Shown here piece by piece: positions 1-10,807 of a stretch of DNA of 64,000 nucleotides. The DNA is from Hortaea werneckii (taxonomy: Eukaryota > Ascomycota > Dothideomycetes > Mycosphaerellales > Teratosphaeriaceae). The first letter of the stretch is position 1. The number at the start of each line of letters is the position of its first letter. The translations under genes were made by a program, and so were the position numbers. Location: the NCBI GenBank assembly GCA_037044905.1, contig JBAOKB010000144.1:372001-436000 (forward strand), in the 5' to 3' direction. Under the pieces are notes generated by a model that saw nothing but the letters and a program-made list of their open reading frames with translations, made no database searches and was not told the origin of the DNA.

Positions 1-239
1 CGAAGTGGCGTGACTCGGCTTTTCATTGGAGGCACTGCCGACTGAGTCCAAGGGTCCGCCAGCCCAGGATTGCGTCTTTTACCTCAAAGACAAAGTCATT
101 CTTCCCTTACCCTGTGTACAATTAACACACCCCTACGTTCAGCTCGCTGCATCTTGAGCTCGCCCAATATTCTACCCAGGTAAACAAGACGACGAGGTCA
201 CGCAGCTTAGCCCTCCAAAACTAGCTGCGATCCCATAGA

Positions 240-1556
240 ATGGCTGCCCCTCCGAACGGTATTGGCAACGCCATGAAACACCTGGACCTCGACGGCCACG
301 ACCTGCCGCCTTCACCGGCTCCTTCCAGCCCTAGCAATGGCCGCAAGTACGCGCTGGCCACCGAGCTGGTCTACACCGAAGGCAGCGACCAATACAACTC
401 CAGCAGTGTTCCCATCTACCAGAGCGCGACCTTCAAAGGTGGTCCAGGCCAAGAATATGACTACACGCGCAGCGGGAACCCGACTAGGACGCATCTGGAG
501 CGCCACATGGCCAAGATCATGAACGCAAACAGAGCGTTGGTGGTGAGCTCCGGCATGGGAGCATGCGACGTCATCACGAGGATATTGAAGCCAGGAGACG
601 AGGTTGTGACGGGCGACGATCTGTACGGAGGCACCAACCGTCTGCTCACCTATCTGAAGCAAAACGGCGGTATCAACGTGCACCACGTGGACACGACGAA
701 CTTGGACACGGTCAAGGCCGCTCTTACGGAGAAGACGGCTATGGTCCTTTTGGAGACCCCGACGAACCCTTTGATTAAGATCATCGACATTGCCAGCATT
801 GCATCGGCTGCACACGCTGCCAACCCAGAGGCAGTCGTCGCGGTGGACAACACGATGATGTCTCCTTTCCTTCAGAACCCGCTGGACCTCGGTGCAGATG
901 TCACTTACGAGTCGGGCACAAAATACCTGTCCGGACATCACGATGTCATGGCTGGTGTCATTGGCATCAACAACGCAGCGCTGGGCGACAAGTTCTTCTT
1001 CATGATCAACTCCACCGGCTGCGGTCTGGCACCCTTTGACTCCTGGCTCCTTTTGCGTGGCGTCAAGACGCTTGCTGTGCGCATGGAGAAGCAGCAGAGC
1101 AATGCCATGGCCCTTGCGAAGTTCTTGGAGAACCATGGATTCAAGGTGCGCTATCCAGGCCTGAAGTCGCATTCGCAGTATGCTCTACACTGGTCTCAAG
1201 CTCGTGGCGCTGGTGCAGTGCTCAGTTTCGAGACTGGTAGCATTGAGCTGTCTGAGCGCATTGTCGAGGCTACTAAGCTTTTCGGCATCTCCGTCTCCTT
1301 CGGATGCGTGAACAGCTTGATCAGCATGCCGTGCCGTATGTCCCATGCTTCAATCGACCCGGCAACGAGGAAGGAGCGTGCTCTGCCGGAGGACATCATC
1401 CGACTGTGTGTCGGCATTGAGGACCTTGGAGACTTGATCGATGATCTTTCGCAGGCGCTGGTGAGATCCGGTGCTGTGAAGCTCACGAAAGACGGGTTTA
1501 CTGCGAGGGATTTGGATGAGGCTGGGAAGACTAGACAGGTTGTCGACGAGCCATAG
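240..1556 (+). CDS. STR3: Cystathionine beta-lyase (PLP enzyme)
   Basis: Predicted to cleave cystathionine to homocysteine, pyruvate and ammonia in methionine synthesis. The single exon encodes 438 residues. The Cys/Met-metabolism PLP fold is clear: an N-terminal YNSSSVPIYQSATF segment, the DYTRSGNPTR substrate/cofactor region near residue 75, SSGMGA near 103, the AVDNT aspartate (about D203) and the PLP-binding lysine in SGTKYLSGHHD (about K228). The length and the VPIYQSATF start resemble fungal STR3/metG proteins more than cystathionine gamma-lyases, but the families are close, so gamma-lyase or gamma-synthase activity cannot be excluded from sequence alone. No intron is needed. The first ATG of the frame is used, after an upstream region without obvious coding sequence. 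Confidence 0.93.
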   Translation: MAAPPNGIGNAMKHLDLDGHDLPPSPAPSSPSNGRKYALATELVYTEGSDQYNSSSVPIYQSATFKGGPGQEYDYTRSGNPTRTHLERHMAKIMNANRALVVSSGMGACDVITRILKPGDEVVTGDDLYGGTNRLLTYLKQNGGINVHHVDTTNLDTVKAALTEKTAMVLLETPTNPLIKIIDIASIASAAHAANPEAVVAVDNTMMSPFLQNPLDLGADVTYESGTKYLSGHHDVMAGVIGINNAALGDKFFFMINSTGCGLAPFDSWLLLRGVKTLAVRMEKQQSNAMALAKFLENHGFKVRYPGLKSHSQYALHWSQARGAGAVLSFETGSIELSERIVEATKLFGISVSFGCVNSLISMPCRMSHASIDPATRKERALPEDIIRLCVGIEDLGDLIDDLSQALVRSGAVKLTKDGFTARDLDEAGKTRQVVDEP

Positions 1557-1853
1557 AAGGGGTTGACTGGGCTTAGAGAGTGGTTAGAATTACAATGCCT
1601 GAATCTTGATATACCTCAGCATTTTGACTCTTCCTTTGCATACTGCGATAAAAGACTGGAAATACTAGAGCCTTGTGAGATCTCTCGCCATAGGAGTAGG
1701 TATAATATAAGATATATAGAGCCATAGGAAGCGCACCGGCCGCTTTGCCAAGCCTGCCATTGAGCATCGCAGACGCGACTTCACGTTCTTTCAAGTGCAA
1801 CACGTGTCTGTAGACTTCCTTTCTAGGAAACCTGTACATACCTTGCCTGCACC

Positions 1854-2827
1854 ATGGCCGGACGCCTGCCATTCTTTTCTCATCTGTTGCTGGCTTGCAT
1901 CGCGGCCTTTGTGGGTGCAACAGCTGCTGCTGCTCAAGAGCCCATAGTACAACCCGGCTACAAGATCGGCCAGCCAATCCCCGTCTCCTGTCTCAATCGG
2001 TCGACGTGAGTGATGATACATTCTGCCTTTGTCAGACAAAGAATGGAAGTTGACTAGGACTTAGAGAGACTGGTGAACATGTCACAGACGCTTCTGGGCA
2101 GCTGTCCTACATACCTTTCCCGACATGCAACGAGACCGGCCGGCCGCTTGAGCTGCTATTTGGGGTAGAGAAGGAGATCAACTGCACCTTGGATTTCATT
2201 GACGACCCGTTCTTCCATCTGCTGGAATACTACGTACACAACGATGCGCCGTTGACCTGTCGCATCCCGACCAAGCCATTACCGCCTTCAGCGCTGAAAG
2301 CCGAATTTGAGAAAGGGACACAGGATGATACGGATGGACAAGGCAGTTTGAGTGAGATCTACACACCTATGGTTGTTGCATTGGCGGGTACTTTGCAGCT
2401 CAGTCATCTCCACATCGCATCGAGTCTGAACGTGCTGGTCCATGCCGCACCCAAGAGCGTTGCGCCAGGAACTATCGCGGCAGCCACAGCATACTCCATC
2501 TCTCGTGAGCCCCCGACGAGGATCGTTATTGGCGATAGTTTGCCTCTTCGCTTTAGCGTGAGGTGGTATCCGAACACGAGCCTTCCTTCAGGCTGGACTG
2601 GTGTAGGCGGACATTTAACCTTCAGCACGCTAGTTTACTGCCTGATATCGGCCGGCGCTTCCGCAGCCATCTGCTTGGCATACTTCCGTGGTATCGAATT
2701 GCCTAGGAGGCTGAAAAGTCATGGCAAGGACAGGCTTGGTGGTGTTGAACGGGGTGGTCTAGGTGGTTACGGCATTGCGAATGGCGGTTACGGATGCTAT
2801 GGTTACGGAGTTGGCAAGCGCGATTAG
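1854..2827 (+). CDS. Secreted or type I membrane protein, function unknown
   Basis: Two exons, 1854-2005 and 2065-2827, join in frame across a 59-nt intron (GTGAGT donor, TTAG acceptor) to give about 304 residues. The ATG sits in a good context (ACCATGG). The N-terminus is a signal peptide (LLLACIAAFVGATAAAA). The lumenal part has several cysteines and NxS/T sites, then a single membrane span (YCLISAGASAAICLAYF, about residues 240-258), a basic stop-transfer stretch and a short Gly/Tyr-rich cytosolic tail. I do not recognise the family. The layout suggests a fungal surface or secretory-pathway protein with one membrane anchor. Confidence 0.8.
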
Positions 2828-3578
2828 TCGGGAATGGTGTATTACGGGATTTACGAAAGTGATATTAGCGAGGCGTTTCGGATCAAATGTATGTTGCCTA
2901 CCTAAATTGGGACATCACTTCCTGCCATTTGCAAACCATGTACTGCAGGCTTTAGCAAAGACGACGAGGCTGTGATTCTGATGTATCAAGATTTTGCGCT
3001 AGCTCACGGCATTTTTACGCATCGCCCAGCCTCCAATACACGACTGAAGCGCTTTCGTGAGGCAGCTGATGCGTGTTGACAGCTTTGTAAGCAGCGTAAA
3101 TCTCTCTGAGGTCTGCGCAAATCGCCGCAATGTTCAAGCAGCATGGTTGGAGGGGAGGAAGAAGGATCATTACTAGTCGCAAGAGCGTTTGCGACCAAGA
3201 CTTTCCTTCACGGGAAGAATAATGGTTTAAGAGATCATAACGTCGGGCTGATACAAATGAGCCTGGAGGAATTGTATTTTACTGCTATTCGCTTTGTACA
3301 GGGGAGACCATTGAGCAATTATACGATTGGCATTCGATACCTCGAGCCATGTAGGAAGTATTCAAGTCGTGCGAGATTCTTTTCGGCACTGCGTGTAAAA
3401 CCAAGCCGAAAGTCCGCATTAGCGAAGTTCTAGCGTGCATGAGCCTATCTGAATCAGACCACCAGACGGCGAACATGTAGTTATATATTGATGGTTTGGC
3501 CTGCGTAACTGAACTTCAAGTGTTACCATATCGTACCTGATAAGCCTCAGCCATTTTTTCGACAATTCAGCGCTATTC
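2828..3578. other. Intergenic, no gene seen
   Basis: This 751-bp gap lies between the membrane protein and the GNAT gene. Open frames here (for example 3143-3433) lack family resemblance and intron logic. It should hold the 3' UTR of the first gene and the promoter of the second. Confidence 0.6.
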
Positions 3579-4405
3579 ATGATGGCCGAGCAGATATTCT
3601 GTCTCTCGCGGCTGGAGCCAAGCGAAGACATGTTGCAGCTGGTTCAAGTAGCATATGATTGCTTCCCTCCCATGGTCCGCGAGATGTTCATGGGCTGCAA
3701 GTCTGAAGCGGATCTTCCGCGTCTTGCGCAACATTATCTGAAGGAGATCCGAGAAGATCCTTTGTAAGTTCAATGTGGTACAATTGAAGCCACTTCCAAG
3801 TGTAGGAATTCTGACCTTCAGTTCCAGTACTGTTTGGCTTAAAGTCGTAGATAGGGCATCTGGCAAGATCGTGGCCGGGAGTCAGTGGAAAGTCTTCCCT
3901 TCCTTCAGCCCTGCTTCCGCTGATGATAAACCGGCTGAGTGGCTTGAGGGAGAGGACTTGACCAAGGCAACTCAAATACTGGAAAAGATGAATGCAGCCA
4001 GGCGCGCTGCCAATCCAAAGGGCTATGTCCGTGAGTCGTGCAGTCTCGCTCAGATGTGGATTCGCTTAACACTTGTGCTCACTCATGATTCCTTGATAGA
4101 TCTCCACATCTGCTTCACCCATCCCAACTACAGAAGGAAAGGCGCTGGCGGAATGGTAGGCAGATTACCTCTTGCGCTTTCGGCTCCAGCACTGACGCTC
4201 ACAACTCCAGATGATGAATTGGGGATGCAATGTGGCGGATGCTCTAATGTTGCCGTCTTGGATTGAGGCCTCCCCGGAAGGTAACTTCCTTTATAAGAAC
4301 CATGGATTTTACGACTATGAGCGTATCTACGACGGGGAGTTTGGCGATTCGTCAAACATGCGCCGAGAACCGCGTGAACGTGGGCCGCAAACCGGCGAGC
4401 CGTAG
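3579..4405 (+). CDS. GNAT family N-acetyltransferase
   Basis: Four exons (3579-3763, 3822-4030, 4100-4155, 4211-4405) splice in frame to about 214 residues; all introns are GT-AG and 55-69 nt long. The product has the small-molecule GNAT layout common in fungi: an N-terminal helical part, a beta-hairpin (VWLKVVDRASGKIVAG), the acetyl-CoA pyrophosphate loop in HPNYRRKGAGGM (R-x-x-G-x-G/A), then ADALMLPSWIEAS and LYKNHGFYDYERI near the end. These last two motifs are typical of the fungal GNAT group that resembles puromycin N-acetyltransferase. The substrate is unknown. An ATG one codon downstream (3582) is an equally good start. Confidence 0.85.
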
Positions 4406-4918
4406 AGCGGCTGGTCTTATAGCTCGACAAAGCAAAGACGTCAGGCTCGCTACTCGCTGAGGAAGCTTGCGGGCCTTATCTTGCACATGACATAAGAACG
4501 GTAGCGGTGCGGCAAGCCCCAGCCTCCCTTGCAGGTGCTTCCGCCAATGTAGTGGGCCTTTTTGCCAGGAATTTGGTCGAGGTTGTAAAGGTCCGAAGCA
4601 TCTCTCAAACTTCAGCAAATAAAGATGCCAATTGGAAAGATACCCGTGGAGATGGCAGGCTTGCTTCGTCGCCCACGCGCGAAGCAGAATGCACTGCATC
4701 ATGACGTTTACGCCCATCGCAGCAGAACGTACTGCCAAAGTTCCAATGCCCAACCCGTACACGGCGCAGCCAATGAAGCCGCATAGTCACGCGTAGGCAT
4801 ACAGAAGCTTCACCCGTTCGTGTGCCGCAAGGGTACCCACTTAAGGAATACCCAATAACCTAGGCTTCTCTGGTCATTGTCATACAAATGTATGTCGTTT
4901 TTGTCGATAATCAGGTGC
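4406..4918. other. Convergent intergenic region
   Basis: Lies between the convergent 3' ends of the GNAT and TIP41 genes. I see no coding exon; short frames overlapping it are antisense shadows. It presumably carries both polyadenylation regions. Confidence 0.6.
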
Positions 4919-5746
4919 TCATCCGACCTCAAAAATTTCTGTTCGATCCTCAAGTAGCCTAAGAAATGGCGCCACTCGGTTGGGATCCCGCATAGCCTCT
5001 GTTGCATTCTGCCGCTGGGCTTTCAGCTGGCTCTGCACAACGTCATACTTCTCCTCTTTCGCTGTATACTGTCTGATGACTTTGTTCGATGCATTTTCAA
5101 TGTATACCCGCGTGTCTCTCATCCTCAGTACCACGCCTACCAGTCGCAAGAAGAATCGGCTGAGTAGTAGCAATCGCTCAGGCATCACCCGCACTTTGAC
5201 GGACAGCAGCCCAATGCCGTTGTCTCCCAGCTCGTCTTCGTATAGATCTACGGCGTCGAAGAACAAGATCGGATCAGGTTTTGACAAGAGATCCGTCCGT
5301 ATAGGATCCTTTTCCTGGCTGCTCTCGACCCAGTCGCTCCCACTCGTGCCTTTCTCAGTTGTGCCCTTATAGTCGGTTGAGTAGCTCCAATCGAACGGCT
5401 TCACCACCTGCTTCACTTCCTCTTGCTGTCCTTCCCTGGTCTTCTTCCAGACATCCGCTACGGCCACCTGCAGCATTCCCTCCTCCGTCTTGCTCACCCG
5501 GTCCAGCCCGTCCCTAGCGTTGAAACGAATCGTCCAGCCGGTTGGCAGGTGTGTGATTGACACGAAATTGTCTCCAAAGATCATCTCTGGAATGGGTATA
5601 CCGATCTCGTCCGAGAGCTTGTCGATGGGCTCTGACTTAAGGATTGGGAGCTTGCGGGTGGTGACATGCCAGGCACCGTTCGGGGTCGTACTGCCTTGTA
5701 CGCCAGCATCTGCTGGGCCTGTAGAAGCTGGTGGTAATGTCGCCAT
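4919..5746 (-). CDS. TIP41: TIP41-like regulator of PP2A/TOR signalling
   Basis: A single-exon gene of 275 residues. It carries the TIP41 family core: IPEMIFGDN followed by HLPTGWTIRFNARDGLD, the WSYSTDYKG segment, DPILFFDAVDLYEDELGDNG and a Leu/Arg-rich region ending DTRVYIE. In yeast TIP41 binds the PP2A regulator TAP42 and influences TOR-dependent phosphatase activity; the mammalian homologue TIPRL binds PP2A-type catalytic subunits. Length and motif order are normal. The gene is divergent from glutamate 5-kinase with a short shared promoter region. Confidence 0.93.
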   Translation of the reverse strand: MATLPPASTGPADAGVQGSTTPNGAWHVTTRKLPILKSEPIDKLSDEIGIPIPEMIFGDNFVSITHLPTGWTIRFNARDGLDRVSKTEEGMLQVAVADVWKKTREGQQEEVKQVVKPFDWSYSTDYKGTTEKGTSGSDWVESSQEKDPIRTDLLSKPDPILFFDAVDLYEDELGDNGIGLLSVKVRVMPERLLLLSRFFLRLVGVVLRMRDTRVYIENASNKVIRQYTAKEEKYDVVQSQLKAQRQNATEAMRDPNRVAPFLRLLEDRTEIFEVG

Positions 5747-6021
5747 AGCGAGCGAGTGTCGATCTTAGAGTGGCATGTCGTGAGCTGAACGAGGAAGTTG
5801 AAGCCGAAGTGGTAGGCTCGGACTTTCTGAATGCAAACTCCGATGTCGCAGTTCAGCGAATGACTCGGACTGGAATTCTGAGTTGGCATGACATCGACGT
5901 AGGGCGTGTCTGGACGGCATAAAACATTGACGGGCGAGGATAGAGACTGGACATGGTCTTGCAAGCTGACAGAAAGAGACGGAGAACAACATAATTGCGT
6001 ATCCCAGGCGAAACCGTAAAG
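5747..6021. promoter_or_regulatory. Bidirectional promoter region, TIP41 / glutamate 5-kinase
   Basis: Only 275 bp separate the two divergent start codons, so this interval must contain both 5' UTRs and both core promoters. I see no clear TATA box. Shared control is inferred from spacing only. Confidence 0.5.
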
Positions 6022-7371
6022 ATGAAGAAACACCTGACAGTCGTGATCAAATTGGGCACGTCCTCTATTGTCGACGAGAAGACACATGAGCCATTGCTAT
6101 CAACTCTTTCCACGATCGTAGAGACAGCGATCACCCTCAGAAGAGATGGCCATAGAGTCGTTATTTGCTCCTCAGGAGCTATCGGTATGGCTCTGCGACA
6201 GATGGACATGGAGCGACGACCCAAGCATCTTCCCCAAGTGCAAGCATTGGCGGCGATCGGACAGACGAAGCTCATGAGCATGTGGGACCAGCTGTTCATG
6301 CATATGAGGCAGCCTATAGCTCAGATTCTGTTGACCAGGAACGATATCGCAGACCGTACGCAGTATCTAAATGCACAGAACACATTTGCCGAATTATTGA
6401 ACATGGGTGCTATCCCGATTGTGAACGAGAACGATACCCTGAGCGTGCAGGAGATCAAATTCGGAGACAATGATACGCTATCGGCTATTACAGCGGGCAT
6501 GGTGCAGGCAGACTATCTATTCCTGATGACTGACGTGGATTGTCTGTACGACAAGAACCCACGTTCCAACCCTGACGCTAAAGCCATCGAGGTGGTGGAA
6601 GATATTGCAGAGCTGGCGGCAGACACATCTTCAGCCGGCTCAAACCTGGGCACAGGAGGCATGGGTACCAAGATTGTTGCCGCACGACTTGCTACTGCCG
6701 CAGGTGTCACGACGGTCATTACTCGCTCCAGCAAGCCCGGGAACATAGCAGCTATTGTTCGACATGCCGAAACTCAAAAGAGCGCTACTCGCTCCCTCGA
6801 AGCAAGCGGCGAGCTGCCTCCCAAACAGTCCCCAGAGCCGCAGCTGCACAAGACTGCAGTTCTTAATGGCAACTCGGTGCCCCATTTGTCGGAGCCTGGA
6901 AATCCGCCCTTGCACACACGGTTTCTCCCTGACCCCCATCCGATCCGTGATCGCTACTTTTGGCTCCTTCACGGTCTTGCTCCGCACGGTACAGTGTATA
7001 TCGACGAAGGAGCGCATTCTGCCCTGACCAACAAGGCCGGTCTCCTTCCTGTCGGCATTGTCGATGTTGCGGGCAGTTTTGGTCAGCATGAATGCATCCG
7101 GATATCTGTGCTACCAAGCAAAGATGCCAAGCTAGAAGAAGCCGAGGAGGTAGGGAGAGCCATAGTCAACTACTCAGCTGCCGAGATCAAGCGGATCGGC
7201 GGCTGCAGAAGTAGTCAGATCGTTGAGATTTTGGGGTATGCTGACAGCGAGTATGTGGCGCTGAGAGAGAGCGTGGCGTTGTTCAGACGAGAGATCAGTC
7301 GGCCGGTGACGCCAATGCAGGAAGGGAAAAGGCTAAGCATGGGACGTTTGGGGAACTACGTTGATGGATAG
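6022..7371 (+). CDS. PRO1: Glutamate 5-kinase with C-terminal PUA domain
   Basis: Catalyses ATP-dependent phosphorylation of L-glutamate, the first step of proline synthesis. The first ATG in the conserved frame is at 6022, giving 449 residues starting MKKHLTVVIKLGTSS; the open frame extends upstream only through a TTG. The amino-acid kinase domain shows VIKLGTSS, CSSGAIGMALRQM, NENDTLSVQEIKFGDND and LMTDVDCLYDKNP, then GTGGMGTKI. A low-complexity linker leads into a PUA domain (about residues 325-410; GTVYIDEGAHSAL, LLPVGIVDVAG). This two-domain arrangement is usual for bacterial and fungal glutamate 5-kinases. Single exon, no break. Confidence 0.95.
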   Translation: MKKHLTVVIKLGTSSIVDEKTHEPLLSTLSTIVETAITLRRDGHRVVICSSGAIGMALRQMDMERRPKHLPQVQALAAIGQTKLMSMWDQLFMHMRQPIAQILLTRNDIADRTQYLNAQNTFAELLNMGAIPIVNENDTLSVQEIKFGDNDTLSAITAGMVQADYLFLMTDVDCLYDKNPRSNPDAKAIEVVEDIAELAADTSSAGSNLGTGGMGTKIVAARLATAAGVTTVITRSSKPGNIAAIVRHAETQKSATRSLEASGELPPKQSPEPQLHKTAVLNGNSVPHLSEPGNPPLHTRFLPDPHPIRDRYFWLLHGLAPHGTVYIDEGAHSALTNKAGLLPVGIVDVAGSFGQHECIRISVLPSKDAKLEEAEEVGRAIVNYSAAEIKRIGGCRSSQIVEILGYADSEYVALRESVALFRREISRPVTPMQEGKRLSMGRLGNYVDG

Positions 7372-7589
7372 AGCGATGTCTCGAGGTAAATACGGTTTGT
7401 GTAGACTTTTGTCATGTGACGCCGAGCCGGGGAACCCAGGTCGCACCTGCCGTATATATCTGCGGGTGCCTGGCTTTCCTTCATCCCAAAACATCTCTCC
7501 AACTCGGACTTGCCAGCTTCGCGACAACGCTTAACACGCCTTCTGGTCCATGACTGTGACACATCAATTATCTTGAAACTTCCGACAAG

Positions 7590-8381
7590 ATGCTCGCTGC
7601 ACCACAAGACAGCGGCCAGCAAGGATGCCCAGCGGCTTCAGGCACGATCGACTCGAGTCCCACTTGCTTGAGTGGCACGCAGCTCACAGATGACGGGACG
7701 ATTGACGCTCCACCGGCCTCCGCTCCTTGTGTTCAGCAAACGAAGGGATTCCTCGACGACCTCTCACCCGAGTTGCGCAATCGCATATACTCCAGCATTT
7801 TTGCCCAACATGCTGAAGGAGAGGAAGCCCTGATCATCTGTGCTCCACATCACGACTCGGGTATGGCAGCAGCTTCTCAGCCCGCAATCACCCGTGTTTG
7901 CCGCACAGTACGAAAGGAGTCACTGGCAATGTTCTATGCGAATAGCACGTTCGAAGCGTACATCACCAACTGGGATATCAGAAAGCTTTGCAAATGGGTT
8001 CAACACGTCTCTGACCTACCAATCCCCATTCCGAAGATTACAATTCATGTCAAATTGCTGGATCCTTTCGTTTGCGAATTGCGATTGCTCTGGGCGATGC
8101 GACTGTGGCGAGACACTAAGAATGAGAATGTCATTCTGAACGTGCACGATCTTTCGGAAACTCGCGAATTACCCGGAGTCGACCAGGTATATCTCTTCAG
8201 CAGTGGAATCACAATCGCGGGAGATCTGGCAATGGAGGGCGACTACAGTGGACCGCGGCTTGCTCGGGCTTGGAGCTTGGTTCTCATGTATGACTCAGCT
8301 TGTCTGCCACAGTGCAGAGAGCGCCGCATTAGGGAAGCCATACGGGCTTGCGCTAAGCACGGCATAGTGGTGTACTACTAA
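7590..8381 (+). CDS. 2EXR / F-box-like domain protein
   Basis: An intronless 263-residue protein. After a Ser/Thr/Pro-rich N-terminus comes FLDDLSPELRNRIYSSIF, the hallmark of the 2EXR/F-box-like proteins that are much expanded in filamentous ascomycetes. It is followed by the usual PAITRVCRTVRKESLAMFYANSTF segment. The rest is poorly conserved. By family resemblance it may act as a substrate adaptor in SCF-type ubiquitin ligases, but no partner can be deduced. A TATA-like tract (GTATATATC, near 7452) lies about 135 bp upstream. Confidence 0.8.
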   Translation: MLAAPQDSGQQGCPAASGTIDSSPTCLSGTQLTDDGTIDAPPASAPCVQQTKGFLDDLSPELRNRIYSSIFAQHAEGEEALIICAPHHDSGMAAASQPAITRVCRTVRKESLAMFYANSTFEAYITNWDIRKLCKWVQHVSDLPIPIPKITIHVKLLDPFVCELRLLWAMRLWRDTKNENVILNVHDLSETRELPGVDQVYLFSSGITIAGDLAMEGDYSGPRLARAWSLVLMYDSACLPQCRERRIREAIRACAKHGIVVYY

Positions 8382-9085
8382 AAATGAGGACTGTGGCTTT
8401 CAATATTCCGGGCATAGTTGATGCAGGCGGAGAAGGCCTGGGACTCGGCGCATGCGTATGTTAATTTTGACCGCGCTCCTTCCTTTTTCAGCTGACGGGC
8501 ATGATCCGTGCGCCGAGTGACCTGGACTTCCAAGACGGATAACAGCAGAGAACATGGTGTTAGGGATGACCCTGATTAGTGGTGTGAATTCCGACTAGGT
8601 GAAACAGACTGAGATAGTAAATGATCGAGGACCCAAAATTCCATGAAGATTCACCAACCCCAACCGTTGCCAAGGTTCGAAGATGGTGCAGACTCAAGAC
8701 ATTTGAAACATTTTGCGCGGCTTCAATGGAGAAGATTCCCGTTCTTGAATGTCGCACTACGAGTGCAAGTTTCGTTGCATCTGTTGTCGAGATGTACTCA
8801 TACATAGGTAACATTCAACGTCCTTTACCTCCTACGTAGTAAGATGTACCTCCTAAATGATTGAAGACGAAGTAGGGAGGCGAGGCAAGAGCCAATGAGC
8901 ATCTCGAAGATTCCGCCGACATCGGGAATAATTCGGCTTTCCCCAAAATCTCTCCTCCGCGGCTGTTCACGGGGAATGTTTCTAGAAGGACTTCCCCTTC
9001 CATGCTTCCATCTGCCATATAGACTTGCATTCAATTTCTATTCGACTACTTCTCTTGCCTGTAATTCGCATCTAATGCCGTTGCG
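8382..9085. other. Intergenic, promoter side of MDJ1
   Basis: A 704-bp stretch without a convincing exon on either strand. The last part is the 5' UTR/promoter of the downstream DnaJ gene. Confidence 0.6.
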
Positions 9086-10807
9086 ATGAGCCTCGCAACA
9101 CCCGCGCTGCTTCCCAAGACTGCTGCGCCCATCCGCTTGCTTGCGGCCAGCCGGCCAGCATGTCAAGCCTACCCGGAGCGAGCACAATCATGTAGACATC
9201 ATCAGCACCACCCACAACACCAGACGCAGCAGCAACAACACCGTAGTCTCCACACATCCCCGACCAATCCACGTTTCCGAAACTCTCGCTTCTCTTCGCG
9301 CTCACCAACCAACCATGACCGAATCTCGCGCCGGACCTTCCACGCCTCGACTCCGGCCTACGCAACCAAAGACCCCTACAAAGTCCTCGGCGTTGGAAAG
9401 GGAGCCTCCGCGTCCGAGATCAAGAAGGCCTACTATGGCATGGCCAAGAAGTTCCATCCAGACACGAATAAAGACCCGAAGGCCCAGGAGAGCTTCACCG
9501 AAGCGCAATCCGCTTACGAGCTTCTGAGCGACGAGAAGAAGAAAGCGGCGTACGATCAATATGGTTCTGCTGCGTTCGATGGTGGAGGAGGATTTGATCC
9601 ATCCGGTGGCGCGGGCGGCGGCTCCCCGTTCGGCGCTGGGTTCGGTGGGTTTGGCGGTGGGAGTCCGTTTGGAGGCGGGTTTGGAGGAGCTGCAGACTTC
9701 AATTTCGAGGATCTGTTTTCGGCTTTTGGTGCAGGTGGCGCGCGGAGAGGAAGGGGTAGAGGCGCACCTTTCCAAGAGGAGGTTATGGTGGGGGAGAACA
9801 TTGAGGTGCAGACGAATATTTCATTCATGGATGCCGCCAAGGGTGTTAGTAAGGATATTGTGATTACGCCTCTGGTGAAGTGTAAGACGTGTGAAGGGAA
9901 TGGTATGAAGAAGGGCGTTAGCCGGGATACTTGTGGGAAATGCCAAGGAACTGGCACCAGGGTGCATTTCATGCAGGGTGGTTTCCAGATGGCAAGTACG
10001 TGCAACGGCTGTGGCGGCACGGGTCAGACGGTTCCGAAGGGCTCAGAGTGTGGCTCTTGCCGAGGTAACGGTGCTGTCAGGGAAAAGAGGACAGTGAGTG
10101 TGGATATTCCCGGTGGTGTGGAGGACGGCATGCGGTTGCGTGTAATGGGGGAGGGCGACCATCCGCCTACTGGCACTGCAACGAACCCAAGCGCGCGGAC
10201 GGAGAAGGGTGACCTCTACGTCTTCATTCGTGTCGCTCCGGACTCCAAGTTCTCGCGCGCCGGCTCCGACGTATTGTACACAGCGACCATCCCGCTTACT
10301 ACCGCCATCCTGGGTGGTGAGATCCGGATCCCCACTCTCGACGGTGAAGTCAAGGTCAAGGTTGGCACAGGCACGGGTACGGGTGATAAGATCACGCTTT
10401 CCGGCATGGGCATGAAGAGACTGAGCAGCCGCCGTGGGAACAACGGCGACCTCCGCGTCGAGTTCAAGGTCCAGATGCCGAAATACCTGTCTGCGAACCA
10501 GCGCACCATCATCGAGATGCTTGCGGATGAGATGGGCGATCAGAACGCAAAGCGGGTGATGAACTTGGGACATGTTAAGACTGAGGCGGAGAACGGTAGC
10601 AATGACAACCAGAAGCCGGATGGCAGCAGTAGCAGCACAGCGGAGGACCATAAGAATGAGGGGTTCTTGAAGAACATGTGGCATAATTTCACCGGCCAGC
10701 ATGAGCATGAACAGCAGCAGCAACAGCAGCAGAAGGGTGGTAAGGAGGAAGGTAAGGGTAATGGATCCGAAGGCGAGGAGCCAAAGAAGGCTAGCGGATC
10801 TGGCTGA
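9086..10807 (+). CDS. MDJ1: Mitochondrial DnaJ/Hsp40 co-chaperone
   Basis: A 573-residue type I J-protein. The first ~90 residues are basic and rich in Arg, Ser, Gln and His, as in a mitochondrial presequence. The J domain spans about residues 96-161 with HPD at about 124-126. A Gly/Phe-rich region follows, then the zinc-binding domain with four CxxCxGxG repeats (CKTCEGNG, CGKCQGTG, CNGCGGTG, CGSCRGNG) and the C-terminal substrate-binding domain. The tail is low complexity with a polyglutamine run. It should stimulate the ATPase of matrix Hsp70 and assist folding of imported proteins. Single exon, intact. Confidence 0.95.
   Translation: MSLATPALLPKTAAPIRLLAASRPACQAYPERAQSCRHHQHHPQHQTQQQQHRSLHTSPTNPRFRNSRFSSRSPTNHDRISRRTFHASTPAYATKDPYKVLGVGKGASASEIKKAYYGMAKKFHPDTNKDPKAQESFTEAQSAYELLSDEKKKAAYDQYGSAAFDGGGGFDPSGGAGGGSPFGAGFGGFGGGSPFGGGFGGAADFNFEDLFSAFGAGGARRGRGRGAPFQEEVMVGENIEVQTNISFMDAAKGVSKDIVITPLVKCKTCEGNGMKKGVSRDTCGKCQGTGTRVHFMQGGFQMASTCNGCGGTGQTVPKGSECGSCRGNGAVREKRTVSVDIPGGVEDGMRLRVMGEGDHPPTGTATNPSARTEKGDLYVFIRVAPDSKFSRAGSDVLYTATIPLTTAILGGEIRIPTLDGEVKVKVGTGTGTGDKITLSGMGMKRLSSRRGNNGDLRVEFKVQMPKYLSANQRTIIEMLADEMGDQNAKRVMNLGHVKTEAENGSNDNQKPDGSSSSTAEDHKNEGFLKNMWHNFTGQHEHEQQQQQQQKGGKEEGKGNGSEGEEPKKASGSG

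Noticed and set aside
3143..3433. A 96-codon plus-strand open frame
   Set aside because: Composition and lack of conserved features suggest chance.
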